Source: Sporobacter sp963675425 (GTDB taxonomy: Bacteria; Bacillota; Clostridia; Oscillospirales; Oscillospiraceae). Taken from it: 64,000 nucleotides of DNA. The notes under the pieces were generated by a model that was given only the letters and a program-made list of their open reading frames with translations, was not told where the DNA came from and searched no databases. The translations under genes were made by a program, and so were the position numbers. Positions 23,685 to 33,374 of the stretch are shown here, in pieces. The stretch spans positions 3,968,001-4,032,000 of the forward strand of contig OY776214.1 of the NCBI GenBank assembly GCA_963675425.1, given 5' to 3'. Numbering within the stretch: position 1 is the first letter of the stretch; every line of letters begins with the position of its first letter.

Positions 23685-25745
23685 ATGAAAAAATTCTTTC
23701 AAAGTTTGCAAGTAAAGCTTGTTATCATCATCACTCTTTTTTCATTAGTTCCTTTATTATTAACCAGTATTTTTTTCATCAACAGAACTGAAAATAGCAT
23801 TATAGAAGAACAAAAAAAATCCGTAAACCGGCAACTGGCACTTGTTAATGATAATACTGATTTGGTTTTTAATGATTTACTTAACAATGTAAGCGGGCTA
23901 GCTAACAGCGTTCTAGTAAAGCGTGCTGACAATACATTAACATCTTATATGAGCAGTTCGGGAACGGTTAGCATGACCCCCAGTGAAAATGGAAGAATAG
24001 AACAGGAAATATTCAATAGCTTTAAAGTATTTGGTGAAACACATCCACAATATCAATATGTCTATATGGGAACTGAACGTGGCGGTTATATACAATACCC
24101 TGAGGGGAATATGGATGGTCCGTATGATCCAAGGCAGAGGCCATGGTACCCAATAGCGACCAACAATCCAGATGACGCGGTATTAGGTGCACCGTACTAC
24201 TTTGCAACTGATGATGTTGTCAGTGTAAGCGGTTCACAAGCAATTAAGGATGGCGACGGAAACATCATTGGCGTTATGGCTTTGGATGTAAGCCTTGATA
24301 GTATTACATCGCTGTTTGAAAATGTAAGTGAAGATTTTTACGGTTATTTTATGCTAATTGACAATGATGGAACTATTATTGCCGACCCAAGCAACAAGGA
24401 AAATAATTTCAATAATATTACTGAAGCTTACGATGATCATTTTGCTGATTTGGTGGGTTCCAACGCAGATTTTACGGAATATATGATAAACAATCAGCCA
24501 TACTTAATCAAAACATTTCATAGTGATTCGACAGGCTGGAATTATGTTGCCGTTGTTGACAAAGATGCGATGTTAAGTCAATTAAACTTGCTTGAACAGG
24601 TTATTATTATCACTATTCTAGTTGTAGCAGGATTAGCAATACTTTTCGGTTATATTGTGAGTCGACAAATTGCTAATCCAATCAGAGCTGTTGTTAAAAG
24701 CGCTGATAAAGTTGCTGATGGAGATTTTAATGTTGATATCAATATAACCGCTACCGGTGAAACGGGTTTATTGATCAACTCTTTCAAACGGATCGGAAAA
24801 ACGCTCGCTACCTATCAATCCTATATTGAAGAAATAACCTCCGTACTAAATCAGATTGCTGATGGAAATATGGCGTTTAAACTCAATTCAGATTATATGG
24901 GAGAGTTTAGTAAAATCAAGACGTCTTTGTTAAATATTTCGAATACGCTAACTCAAACGCTGATGCAAATACAAACTGCTTCCGATGAAATAGCAGTAGG
25001 TTCGGATCAAATTTCTGCAGGAGCAGAGACACTTGCGCAAGGAGCAACAGAACAGGCCGCCTCAATCGAAGAATTTTCAGCATCAATGGCTGAAATAAGC
25101 GAAAAAACTAGACATAATGCAACAAGGGCATCGGAAGCAAATACGTTATCCCAACAAATGGGGGGTGAAATTCAGATCTGCAATTCCAAAATGGATAAAA
25201 TGACCGATGCCATGAGCGATATAAGCAATAAATCAAATCAAATTAGCAATATTATAAAAACAATTGAAGACATAGCATTTCAAACTAATATCCTTGCACT
25301 TAATGCCGCCGTTGAGGCAGCCAGAGCCGGACAAGCAGGCAAAGGGTTTGCTGTTGTAGCGGGTGAAGTAAAAAACCTTGCTCAAAAGTCAGCCGAAGCT
25401 GCCAAGGATACAACCGCCCTAATCGAGAGTACTATCGAAGCGGTAGGAAATGGTGATAAAATTACAGAAGAAACAGCAAAATCTTTAAAATTAGCTAGCG
25501 ATTTATCGGAGCGTACAAGCCAATTAATCATAGACATTGCTAATGCTTCACAAGAGCAAGCGTCCGGCATTGAACAAATCACAACGGCCATAGAGCAAAT
25601 TTCGATTGTTGTTCAAACCAATTCATCAACTGCTGAAGAAAGTTTTGCTGCAAGCGAGGATTTGTCGAGTCAGTCAAACATGATGAGAAATCTAGTTAAT
25701 AAATTTAAATTACTTAAGCACACACAGGATGATTCAACACAGTAA
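23685..25745 (+). CDS. Methyl-accepting chemotaxis protein with dCache-type sensor
   Basis: The 686-aa product has an N-terminal helix (VIIITLFSLVPLLLTSIFF), an extracellular sensor at about residues 35-300 (GTERGGYIQYPEG, PRQRPWYPIATNN, GVMALDVSLDSI, typical dCache), a second helix near 310, HAMP, and a signalling domain with the hairpin tip DIAFQTNILALNAAVEAARA. The ATG at 23685 is preferred over 23673, because the AAGGAG touches the earlier codon. The gene is much AT-richer than its neighbours. No other chemotaxis or flagellar gene is nearby, so the rest of the pathway is encoded elsewhere. Confidence 0.92.
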   Translation: MKKFFQSLQVKLVIIITLFSLVPLLLTSIFFINRTENSIIEEQKKSVNRQLALVNDNTDLVFNDLLNNVSGLANSVLVKRADNTLTSYMSSSGTVSMTPSENGRIEQEIFNSFKVFGETHPQYQYVYMGTERGGYIQYPEGNMDGPYDPRQRPWYPIATNNPDDAVLGAPYYFATDDVVSVSGSQAIKDGDGNIIGVMALDVSLDSITSLFENVSEDFYGYFMLIDNDGTIIADPSNKENNFNNITEAYDDHFADLVGSNADFTEYMINNQPYLIKTFHSDSTGWNYVAVVDKDAMLSQLNLLEQVIIITILVVAGLAILFGYIVSRQIANPIRAVVKSADKVADGDFNVDINITATGETGLLINSFKRIGKTLATYQSYIEEITSVLNQIADGNMAFKLNSDYMGEFSKIKTSLLNISNTLTQTLMQIQTASDEIAVGSDQISAGAETLAQGATEQAASIEEFSASMAEISEKTRHNATRASEANTLSQQMGGEIQICNSKMDKMTDAMSDISNKSNQISNIIKTIEDIAFQTNILALNAAVEAARAGQAGKGFAVVAGEVKNLAQKSAEAAKDTTALIESTIEAVGNGDKITEETAKSLKLASDLSERTSQLIIDIANASQEQASGIEQITTAIEQISIVVQTNSSTAEESFAASEDLSSQSNMMRNLVNKFKLLKHTQDDSTQ

Positions 25746-25822
25746 TCCATCCAAATATTTCGGCAACACCTTAATAAACCCGTCACCATCGTCCTTATTC
25801 AAAATACCCAAAAAAGCTTTTG

Positions 25823-25856
25823 GGGGCTGTAGCAATTTTCGTTTTGCTACAGCCCC
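25823..25856. terminator. Bidirectional terminator between the chemoreceptor and YdcF-like genes
   Basis: A 13-bp perfect stem (25823-25835 with 25844-25856) lies between the two convergent genes. Confidence 0.75.
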
Positions 25857-25874
25857 TTCAATGTTTTTCGTGTC

Positions 25875-26501
25875 TTACAATTTACCCTGAACAAAATACC
25901 CCGCTATTTTTATGTACTCGGATAGTACCAGCTTAAAACTGTATTTGTTTGTCCACCATTTTTCCGGATCAAAGCCGTCCTCGTTAACACTACAGTAGAC
26001 TAAATCAATATCCGAATCCTTAAATGCCTTTTTAAAAACAAGCTTAGATCTTCTCATGTGATAATCCGAAGTCACCACGATGGCCGTTTTATACCCGGCT
26101 TCCACGATCAGCTTTCTAGAATGAACCGCGTTATCATAGGTGCTTACAGACTGGTTATCAATAATAATATGATCCTTGGAAATTCCGGCGTCGGCAGCTT
26201 GCTGGAGCATTTTACCCGTTGATTCCGAACAACCGCTCAGTAGCAGCATACCGCTGTAGCCCTCTTTAAAAAGCTGTATGCTATAATCGGTTCTCTTGCC
26301 GTCATCACCGGCTAAAACAATAATTACATCTGATTTAACAGGATTTTCATGGATCATAAGAAAATTCCCCAAGCTTAAAAAAGTAATGGATAATAAGACC
26401 AACAGCACTGCTATGACAGCTAGCCGTATCCAGCGTTTTCTTTTCTTAGGGGCCGGCGGGCTGTCATTACCGGCGCTCTGCCGTTTTTTTGTCACATCCA
26501 T
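25875..26501 (-). CDS. YdcF/SanA-like DUF218 membrane-anchored protein
   Basis: The 208-aa product has a basic N-terminus, one transmembrane helix (LAVIAVLLVLLSITFLSLG, near residues 28-46) and a DUF218 domain: DVIIVLAGDDGKRTDYSIQL, LLLSGCSE, STYDNAVHSRKLI and VTSDYHMRRSKLVF. The YdcF, SanA and ElyC proteins of this family are linked to envelope integrity, but the chemistry is unsettled. The domain should face outward. It appears monocistronic. Confidence 0.85.
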   Translation of the reverse strand: MDVTKKRQSAGNDSPPAPKKRKRWIRLAVIAVLLVLLSITFLSLGNFLMIHENPVKSDVIIVLAGDDGKRTDYSIQLFKEGYSGMLLLSGCSESTGKMLQQAADAGISKDHIIIDNQSVSTYDNAVHSRKLIVEAGYKTAIVVTSDYHMRRSKLVFKKAFKDSDIDLVYCSVNEDGFDPEKWWTNKYSFKLVLSEYIKIAGYFVQGKL

Positions 26502-26735
26502 ACAGCGTCACCTCCGGAGCGGGATATCAGATCTGTTTTTCTGGATTACTTTGTATTCTACCATATCTCCGCCGTTTTGACAGTATGTTATTTTTCACTA
26601 AAGCACGCCGTCCTAATGTAAGCAATAATACTATACTATTGATGACTTTTCACTATACCTACCCGGTTCATGATTGACTCGCCGGCCTGTCTGCATTATT
26701 ATAGTGACAATAAAAACATATAAGGAGACTGGCAA

Positions 26736-27707
26736 ATGACAGATTTCAAAGGCAAGGTCGCATTTATCACAGGCGGAGCTTCCGGGGCCGGCTTCGGTAT
26801 GGCGCAAATTTTTTCGGAGGCGGGCTGTAAGGTCGTTATCGCGGACGTGCGTCAGGATCACCTGGACCAGGCAATGGCGCACTTTAAGGGTAAAAATGCG
26901 GAAGTCCACCCCATCCTTCTGGACATTACCGACCGCCAGGCGTATATTGCCGCGGCTGACGAGGTAGAGCGTGTTTATGGCACACCGCCCCAACTTCTTC
27001 TGCAGTCGGCGGGTGTCAATGCCTTCGGCCCGGCCGAAGCCTCTACCTACGAGGATTACGACTGGATCGTCGGCGTCAACCTCGGCGGTATCATCAACGG
27101 CATGGTAACGTTCGTTCCCCGTATGATCAAGGCCGGGCTCGGCGGGCATATCGTCACCATCGCTTCTCTGGGTGGGCTCGGCCCCGGCCCCAGCACAGCG
27201 CCATATTCCTGCTCCAAGGCCGCCGTCATCAACCTCATGGAGACCTATTATGTATCGCTCAAGCCCTACGGCATCGGCGTCACGGCCTTTTGTCCAGGCA
27301 ACATGAACACGAATATCCACGAGGCAGCCAAAACACGGCCTGGGCATCTCCAGAATTCCGGTTACTATGAAGATGACGTAACCGCCGAGGCCTACAGAAA
27401 ACACAATGCCCTCGGGTTGGGTATCCGGGAGGTCGGCGAGCATGTCATGAAAAGCATCGAACAGGGCGTTGTCATCTACATTCCCAATGAAGACCGTGAA
27501 GATATTATGAAGGTGGCAACCCAACGCATGATGGATTACCTGACGCCCGAGGGCATGAAAAGACAGGCTGAGCAGGAAGGCGCTCCACCGGCTGAAATGC
27601 CCCCCGAGGAACTGGCTTCTATTGCCGAAGCCAACAAGGTGGGCTGGGGCAAGGCCAAGGGCGGCATCGACTGGGTTGCCGACAGCAGAAAGTACGGCAA
27701 AAAATAA
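26736..27707 (+). CDS. Short-chain dehydrogenase/reductase (SDR)
   Basis: The 323-aa protein has the nucleotide-binding motif TGGASGAGFGMA near residue 12, the NAG-equivalent QSAGVNAFG near 90, and an active-site YSCSK near 150. A C-terminal extension of about 60 residues (residues 260-323) is longer than in the standard 250-aa SDR. ATAAGGAGACTGGCAA precedes the ATG. The substrate is unknown. It is followed by a 20-bp perfect hairpin terminator. Confidence 0.88.
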   Translation: MTDFKGKVAFITGGASGAGFGMAQIFSEAGCKVVIADVRQDHLDQAMAHFKGKNAEVHPILLDITDRQAYIAAADEVERVYGTPPQLLLQSAGVNAFGPAEASTYEDYDWIVGVNLGGIINGMVTFVPRMIKAGLGGHIVTIASLGGLGPGPSTAPYSCSKAAVINLMETYYVSLKPYGIGVTAFCPGNMNTNIHEAAKTRPGHLQNSGYYEDDVTAEAYRKHNALGLGIREVGEHVMKSIEQGVVIYIPNEDREDIMKVATQRMMDYLTPEGMKRQAEQEGAPPAEMPPEELASIAEANKVGWGKAKGGIDWVADSRKYGKK

Positions 27708-27710
27708 GCT

Positions 27711-27754
27711 TATATGTCTGAAAAAGCCGCATAAGCGGCTTTTTCAGACATATA
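27711..27754 (+). terminator. Strong hairpin terminator after the SDR gene
   Basis: A perfect 20-bp stem (27711-27730 with 27735-27754) with an ATAA loop. The core AAAAAGCCGC/GCGGCTTTTT is the same as in the left-end hairpin of the element at 53143. Confidence 0.8.
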
Positions 27755-27858
27755 GGAAAACGATAAACGATGTTATATTATTTACCGACCTTTTTACGCC
27801 AGCAATAATATCTATGTCTTAGCAGCTATCCCCAAAAGAAGCCGACACACTTATTATC

Positions 27859-27890
27859 TACTTGTATCCGCGTGCATGTAAGTATATAAT
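27859..27890 (+). promoter_or_regulatory. marR-MATE promoter with overlapping inverted repeat (candidate MarR operator)
   Basis: TTGTAT (27862-27867) and TATAAT (27885-27890) are 17 nt apart. The spacer region carries the inverted repeat TACTTGTAT (27859-27867) and ATGTAAGTA (27876-27884), 7 of 9 positions symmetric. That is the expected place for autorepression by the MarR protein. Confidence 0.55.
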
Positions 27891-27930
27891 AAAAGGCAGT
27901 ATGCGACATATTATAAAGGAGGGTGCGTGT

Positions 27931-28374
27931 GTGGAGTCCTTTGAAAATATAAAGCTCATCATGCAGCTTTCCAATGTCATCATCAAAAAGCGAAATAACA
28001 AAGCCGCCGAATACGGCCTCACCTCCGGCCAGGCACTGATTCTCCGCTATCTTCTGAAGAACCGTGATAAGGAAGAAATCAATCAGGTTGACGTACAAAC
28101 ATACATGAACCTGTCCCATCAGACCGTTACGGGTATGCTCAGCCGTCTGGAACAGAAAGGTTACGTCTCCTGCCATCAGAGCGGCCGCGACCGGAGATGC
28201 AAGCTGATTGAGCTTAAGCCGAAAGGATACGAGGTGGAAAGCACGCTGATTGCCGTCGCCATATCCTCGGAACAGGCTGCCATACAAAATATGACGGCAA
28301 ACGAGCAGCGCGAATTCAACCGTCTGCTTCGGCTGGCCTATAAGAATATGACCGGCGATGAATTTTTAAAATAA
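27931..28374 (+). CDS. MarR-family transcriptional regulator
   Basis: The 147-aa product has the winged-helix pattern AEYGLTSGQALILRYLL, QVDVQTYMNLSHQTVTGMLSRLEQKGYV and RDRRCKLIEL. The GTG at 27931 is chosen because AAGGAGG lies 8 nt upstream; an upstream ATG at 27862 would overlap the promoter. It precedes a MATE efflux gene by 20 bp, so it is probably a ligand-responsive repressor of that pump and of itself. Confidence 0.88.
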   Translation: MESFENIKLIMQLSNVIIKKRNNKAAEYGLTSGQALILRYLLKNRDKEEINQVDVQTYMNLSHQTVTGMLSRLEQKGYVSCHQSGRDRRCKLIELKPKGYEVESTLIAVAISSEQAAIQNMTANEQREFNRLLRLAYKNMTGDEFLK

Positions 28375-28394
28375 TCCGAAAAGAGACAAAGCCA

Positions 28395-29786
28395 ATGGAC
28401 AATAAACAGCAAATTTTTGAATCCATGCCGGTCCCAAAGGCTGTGGCAAGCCTGGCCTTGCCGACAATCCTCGGACAGCTAATCACCATTATCTACAATC
28501 TGGCTGACACACTGTACATAGGTCAGACGGGAAATCCCTATATGGTCGCCGCGATTTCAGTTTCATTTGTGCTGTTTTTCATGCTTAACGCCCTGTCAAA
28601 CCTGTTCGGGATTGGCGGGGGGAGCCTCATCTCACGCCTTTTAGGGGCAAAACAGCCGGATAAAGCAAAAAATGTATGCGCTTTCTCATTCTGGGCCGGT
28701 ATTGGTGTGGCTATCATCTATATCCTGCTCGTTTTAATATTCATGGACCCGTTGCTCCGGCTCCTGGGCGCCAGCGACTACACGATCGACTATGCCCGCG
28801 ACTACACGACCTGGGTTATCGTCATAGGCGGCCTGCCGAATATCATCAATATGCTCATGGGTAATTTTCTGCGCAGCGTGGGGTATGCAAAAGAGGCCAG
28901 CATGGGCATCGCCGGCGGCGGTATTATGAATATCATCCTGGACCCCATTTTCATTTTTCTCCTGCATATGGCCGTCAAGGGCGCGGCCATGGCGACTATG
29001 CTGGCAAATAGCTGCGCCGCGATCTATTTCTTGGTCGTGTTTTTACGCATGCGCCGACGCACCAGCCTGTCGATCTCGCCAAAAAACGTTCAGCTGCCAT
29101 GGACGTATATCAAACAGATCCTGGCTATCGGCTTCCCCGCTTCCATTGCGACCATACTGGCCAGCGTCTCCAACAGTGTGATTAATAAGCTGACATCGGC
29201 ATACGGGGATATCCCCATTGCGGCAATCGGCATCGTCAAAAAAATTGATATCATCCCAATGGGCATCGGCATGGGCCTGTCGCAGGGCATGCTGCCACTG
29301 GTCGCCTACAATTATTCGGCCAAAAATTATGAGCGGATGAAGGCCATTAGCCGCTTCGGCCGCTGGTCGTCCGTGTTCTTCTCCATTTTCTGCGTCGTCA
29401 TTTTCCAGTTTTTTGCCACGTCGCTTCTGCGCCTGTTCATCAACGATGCCGAAACGATCGAAATCGGATCCAGATTCCTGCGGATTGTCTGTTTGTCCGT
29501 ACCGGTTATGCAGATGAATTTCCTGACGAATACAACGTTTCAGGCTATGGGCAAGGGCTGGCAGTCGCTTGTGCTGTCGGCTTGCCGTCAAGGACTGATC
29601 AATATTCCCCTACTGTTTTTGATGGATCATATCCTCGGGCTGTTCGGCATTGTCTGGACGCAGCTGATCGCGGATTCTCTGACACTCGCCCTCTCAATGG
29701 GCCTTTACTCGAGCATCTTAAAGCATCTGCACGAGGAGGAAGAACAGCAGCTTTCGCTTTGCCAGGATAAAGAACAAATGATTTGA
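28395..29786 (+). CDS. MATE-family multidrug efflux transporter
   Basis: The 463-aa protein has twelve predicted helices in two related halves, with LALPTILGQLITIIYNLADTLYIGQ at the N-terminus and IAAIGIVKKIDIIPMGIGMGLSQGMLPLVAYNY in the second half. MATE proteins export cationic drugs by H+ or Na+ antiport. It is co-transcribed with the marR gene just upstream. Confidence 0.9.
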   Translation: MDNKQQIFESMPVPKAVASLALPTILGQLITIIYNLADTLYIGQTGNPYMVAAISVSFVLFFMLNALSNLFGIGGGSLISRLLGAKQPDKAKNVCAFSFWAGIGVAIIYILLVLIFMDPLLRLLGASDYTIDYARDYTTWVIVIGGLPNIINMLMGNFLRSVGYAKEASMGIAGGGIMNIILDPIFIFLLHMAVKGAAMATMLANSCAAIYFLVVFLRMRRRTSLSISPKNVQLPWTYIKQILAIGFPASIATILASVSNSVINKLTSAYGDIPIAAIGIVKKIDIIPMGIGMGLSQGMLPLVAYNYSAKNYERMKAISRFGRWSSVFFSIFCVVIFQFFATSLLRLFINDAETIEIGSRFLRIVCLSVPVMQMNFLTNTTFQAMGKGWQSLVLSACRQGLINIPLLFLMDHILGLFGIVWTQLIADSLTLALSMGLYSSILKHLHEEEEQQLSLCQDKEQMI

Positions 29787-29826
29787 CAATTGCGTTGTCA
29801 GACTAATTGAGAATGGAGTGATGTAT

Positions 29827-30504
29827 ATGTCCGTCAACACCATCGGGTCGCTCGGCCCGGCCGCAGCCGATAACAACCGTCAGGTTACGTCGTGTGATAA
29901 CGGCGAATTCTCCGGAATTCTGGACAACTGCTGCCAGCCGTCACAAATTGATCTGGATACCATTTTTGAAGCCGCCGCCAAAATGTATAACATTCCTGTC
30001 AATCTGCTGAAATCTGTTGCAAAGGCGGAGTCGAGCTTTATACCGGATGCCACCTCCCCCTGCGGAGCGATGGGCATCATGCAGCTCATGCCGGCAACGG
30101 CCAAATCCCTCGGCGTTACCGATGCGTATGATCCCGTGCAGAATATCATGGGTGGAGCCAAATACCTCCGTCAAATGTTGGACGAATTTGACGGCAATAC
30201 CGAGCTGGCCCTCGCGGCCTATAACGCCGGTCCCAACAACGTTGAGAAATACGGTGGAATCCCGCCCTTTAAGGAAACACAAAACTACGTCGCCAAGGTT
30301 ATGGGATACTGCGGCAATGATATTTCAGCCGGATATACTCCGATCCATCACACAACGGCCGCCTCCACGTCCGAATTTCTTAAAAATCTTCTGCTTACCA
30401 TTAAATCCGATAATGGCGCGGACATGCTTGCCCGCCTGCTGCTATTGATGTTCCAGTCTCAATTGCCGGACAGCCTTGGAGAAAAGACCGATTTTATCGT
30501 ATAA
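29827..30504 (+). CDS. Lytic transglycosylase (SLT/Slt70-like catalytic domain)
   Basis: The 225-aa protein has an SLT domain at about residues 40-150: the catalytic Glu in AKAESSFIPDATSP, GAMGIMQLMPATA, LALAAYNAGPNNVEKYGG and TQNYVAKVMGY. It cleaves the peptidoglycan glycan strand, forming 1,6-anhydro ends. No signal peptide is visible, as in several clostridial Slt-like proteins, and the C-terminal 60 residues look helical. The ATG at 29827 is chosen over two nearby starts because AATGGAG lies 8 nt before it. Confidence 0.86.
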   Translation: MSVNTIGSLGPAAADNNRQVTSCDNGEFSGILDNCCQPSQIDLDTIFEAAAKMYNIPVNLLKSVAKAESSFIPDATSPCGAMGIMQLMPATAKSLGVTDAYDPVQNIMGGAKYLRQMLDEFDGNTELALAAYNAGPNNVEKYGGIPPFKETQNYVAKVMGYCGNDISAGYTPIHHTTAASTSEFLKNLLLTIKSDNGADMLARLLLLMFQSQLPDSLGEKTDFIV

Positions 30505-30594
30505 TGATGATATTTAATCAGCGCATCGAAAAAGTTGTCACATGCCGTATAGTGTTGTATGATGAGTCTAACAAAGCCGACCAGGGGGTACGTT

Positions 30595-31287
30595 ATGGGA
30601 ATGGCGGCTAAAATGCGGTCACTGAAAAAGCGGCTTGAGCTGATTAAAATCTGCGGACTGAAAAATGTTATGACGGGCACTAAAAAATACAGATACTACG
30701 CCGGACTGCAAAAGGAGTACGGCTTTGACAAATGGCACCAGTCCCCTATCGAGCTGCGGCGTTACGCGCTGGATATTGTGGAGTATGTCAACAAGCTGGT
30801 TGAGGCCGGCGAGGCTGCGCAGGTATGTGAAATCGGGTGCGGACTCGGGGAGATTATCCGCCGGTGCGAAGCGCCAGAAAAATTTGGATATGACATTGAC
30901 CCCAATGTCATTGAGGCGGCCAAATTTCTTAACAGGGACGCCTCAAAAAAGATCACCTTCTCCTACGGCGCTCTCGGCATAGACTTTTATCCAGATCAGC
31001 CGCGGATCGATTGCCTGATTACCGTCAATTTCATCCACGGCATTGAGCCTGAAATACTGCGCGCCGCTTACGCACATTTAAACACCGCAGTCCCCATCCG
31101 GTACCTCATCGTCGATTCCTGCGTCGGGGACGATTACGCTTATTCGCATGATTTCTCTAGCATATTACCGGCGAGCTTTAAGCTCGTCCGAAAATTCGGA
31201 CCGTATAATCCGATACGGACTATTGAGATCTACAAAAACGAAGCCGCCGATGACAACAATGATCACTACAATAAAAGAGGGATATAA
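30595..31287 (+). CDS. Class I SAM-dependent methyltransferase
   Basis: The 230-aa product has SAM motif I VCEIGCGLGEI near residue 70 and FGYDIDPNVIEAA near 90, followed by DCLITVNFIHGIEP. The substrate is unknown. The N-terminal segment of about 60 basic residues is not part of the core fold. The ATG at 30595 is chosen because CAGGGGG lies 6 nt before it. The nitroreductase gene follows within 30 bp, so the two may be co-transcribed. Confidence 0.82.
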   Translation: MGMAAKMRSLKKRLELIKICGLKNVMTGTKKYRYYAGLQKEYGFDKWHQSPIELRRYALDIVEYVNKLVEAGEAAQVCEIGCGLGEIIRRCEAPEKFGYDIDPNVIEAAKFLNRDASKKITFSYGALGIDFYPDQPRIDCLITVNFIHGIEPEILRAAYAHLNTAVPIRYLIVDSCVGDDYAYSHDFSSILPASFKLVRKFGPYNPIRTIEIYKNEAADDNNDHYNKRGI

Positions 31288-31316
31288 TAACAGTTAACAA
31301 AGGAGGAAATGAGAAG

Positions 31317-31961
31317 ATGAATGTAACGGAGGCTATCATCGCCAGACGCTCAATCCGGGCATTTTTAAGCAAGCCCGTCAAGAAAGAAAAGCTCGAAGCC
31401 ATATTGAAAATGGCCGCCCGCGCCCCATCGTGGGCTAACTCCCAGCCATGGGACGTATTTGTCGCCACCGGTGACACGCTTGACCGTATCAAGAAGGCTT
31501 ATCTGGAAAAGTATGCTGCCGGTGTTTCCGCCGCGCCGGAGGTTCCCCGGCCGACCGAGTGGCCTGAATCGGCCAAAAAACGGCAGAAGCAGCTGCGCCC
31601 GGACATGGTGCGCGACTGCGGCGACGGCGCCGACCAGTTCGGACATGTCAATCAGACAATGTTCAACGCCCCGGCCGTCATTTACATCTGCATGGATAAA
31701 ATCCTGACCGAATGGTCGCTGTATGACATCGGCGCATATTCACAAACGCTTATGCTGGCCGCCGCCGAGCAGGACCTGGGCACCATACCGGCCATCACCC
31801 TGATGCTTTATCCGGATGTCCTGCGGCGTGAGCTTAAAATCCCCGACAACTTAAAGCTCACCATCGGCATCGCCGTCGGTTACACCGACACAAATCATAA
31901 AATCAACAATTTTGTCAGCGCCAGAGACCCCATTGCCGAAACAGTCCGTTTTTTGGATTAG
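31317..31961 (+). CDS. Nitroreductase-family FMN oxidoreductase
   Basis: The 214-aa product starts MNVTEAIIARRSIRAFLSKPV, the family FMN-binding Arg cluster, with APSWANSQPWDVFV near residue 40 and LAAAEQDLGTIPAI near 145. It reduces nitro compounds, quinones or enones with NAD(P)H as a homodimer. AAAGGAGGAAATGAGAAG precedes the ATG. A strong terminator follows. Confidence 0.9.
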   Translation: MNVTEAIIARRSIRAFLSKPVKKEKLEAILKMAARAPSWANSQPWDVFVATGDTLDRIKKAYLEKYAAGVSAAPEVPRPTEWPESAKKRQKQLRPDMVRDCGDGADQFGHVNQTMFNAPAVIYICMDKILTEWSLYDIGAYSQTLMLAAAEQDLGTIPAITLMLYPDVLRRELKIPDNLKLTIGIAVGYTDTNHKINNFVSARDPIAETVRFLD

Positions 31962-32009
31962 TTACGCCCGGCGGACGCCCGGCTGTTCTTCCCTGCCCTT
32001 AAACAGCAA

Positions 32010-32046
32010 CAAAGCGCCTTGAATTTTTCAGGGCGCTTTGTTTTTT
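32010..32046 (+). terminator. Terminator after the nitroreductase gene
   Basis: A CAAAGCGCC/GGCGCTTTG stem (32010-32018 with 32032-32040) is followed by TTTTTT. Confidence 0.85.
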
Positions 32047-32218
32047 ATCTATTCAGTCCCGGCCGACTGCCGGCACTAAAATTACGCATTTCAGGCACAA
32101 TTGCCATTTTGTGTTTTCAAAGGTTAAAACTTACAGGCGTTTCTTCAAATAAACTCGGCATTGCTGTAAAAAATATGAACGACAATGATCACCAAAACCA
32201 CTTCTTAAGGAGAGTCAT

Positions 32219-33331
32219 ATGAAAACAAAAAAACTAATAAGCGCTGTTCTTGTTGGCCTGCTTCTCTTCTCCCTGATGGGAACGGCAATAGCAGCCGATG
32301 ATTTTACAGATGTTGCTTCCAATCATCCGTATTATGACGCTATCGAGTTCTGCCACGACCACAACTATATCAACGGTACCACCGCGACAACGTTTGAGCC
32401 GGACGCGAGCCTGACCCGCGGGCAGCTGGCCGTCATTTTATGCCGGGCCGAACTGCTGCAGTCCGTCAAGCTTGACGTAACGAAGGGCAATTTCAGCGAT
32501 ATCGCGCCGCTGAATGATTATTATGACGCCGCAGCAATCATCATGGGCTGCATCGGCGCAATCAACGGCACGAGTGAGAATACATTCTCACCCAACGAAA
32601 ACGTTACGCGTGAGCAGCTGGCGGCGATCATCACGCGTTTGCTGAAGCTCGGCGCGATTAATGAAGATGCGTATACCATGTATACCGATAGTGCTTCAAT
32701 TTCAGAATACGCTCGGATGTCTGTTTCATCGTGTCTGAACGCCGCCGTGTTCGCCGGTTTATATGACGGTGAAAAATTCATGCCCAAGAGCGCTGTGACG
32801 CGCGGTGAACTCTGCAAGCTGATCCACACCGTTTCGCAGCCCTCGTACACCGTATCCATCGCCTCCATGTCAGGTGGTACCGTTACGGCCACCCCGACGA
32901 AAGCCAGACCCGGCGCGTTGATTAAGCTGACAGTAACGCCGGATAAAGGGAACCACCTTGTTGCCGGATCGCTGAAGGTTAACGGCACGGCTATCGACGG
33001 CACGACGTTTACCATGCCGGCCGAGGATGTCACCGTCAAGGCAAAGTTTGAGCAAAACGCGGCGCTTGTGTCAATTGCTGTTACCACTGAGCCCACCAAA
33101 ATGACGTATGTCTGGGGCGAGAAGCTGGATCTGAGCGGCCTGGTTGTCACCGCCACTTATGCCGACAGCTCGACCGCCGTTGTAACAGATTATACGACCG
33201 ATCCGGTAGCAGGCGACGCTTTGACCCCCAGCACATCACCTTCTGATTTTGTCATTAAAATTGCTTACAAGGAAAACTCCGTTGAAAAAAAGACAAAAAT
33301 CACCGTCACGGTCAATCCGAAAGAATCCTAA
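32219..33331 (+). CDS. Secreted SLH protein with InlB-type and Big_3 Ig-like repeats
   Basis: The 370-aa product has a signal peptide (MKTKKLISAVLVGLLLFSLM...AIAA). Three SLH domains occupy about residues 28-205 (DFTDVASNHPYYDAIEF; NFSDIAPLNDYYDAAAI). A repeat of the divergent InlB B-repeat type (SGGTVTATPTKARPGALIKL; TFTMPAEDVTVKAKFE) and a Big_3-like domain (VTTEPTKMTYVWGEKLDLSG) follow. The SLH domains are at the N-terminus, unlike the other two SLH proteins here. AAGGAGAGTCAT precedes the ATG. Confidence 0.88.
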   Translation: MKTKKLISAVLVGLLLFSLMGTAIAADDFTDVASNHPYYDAIEFCHDHNYINGTTATTFEPDASLTRGQLAVILCRAELLQSVKLDVTKGNFSDIAPLNDYYDAAAIIMGCIGAINGTSENTFSPNENVTREQLAAIITRLLKLGAINEDAYTMYTDSASISEYARMSVSSCLNAAVFAGLYDGEKFMPKSAVTRGELCKLIHTVSQPSYTVSIASMSGGTVTATPTKARPGALIKLTVTPDKGNHLVAGSLKVNGTAIDGTTFTMPAEDVTVKAKFEQNAALVSIAVTTEPTKMTYVWGEKLDLSGLVVTATYADSSTAVVTDYTTDPVAGDALTPSTSPSDFVIKIAYKENSVEKKTKITVTVNPKES

Positions 33332-33374
33332 ATAAGAACAGTCTGGTTTGACAGGGTTAGGATAAATAAATATA

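Noticed and set aside
26631..27524. 297-codon minus-strand open frame opposite the SDR gene.
   Set aside because: It is antisense to a clear SDR with all motifs and has no ribosome site or family signature; it is a GC-driven shadow.
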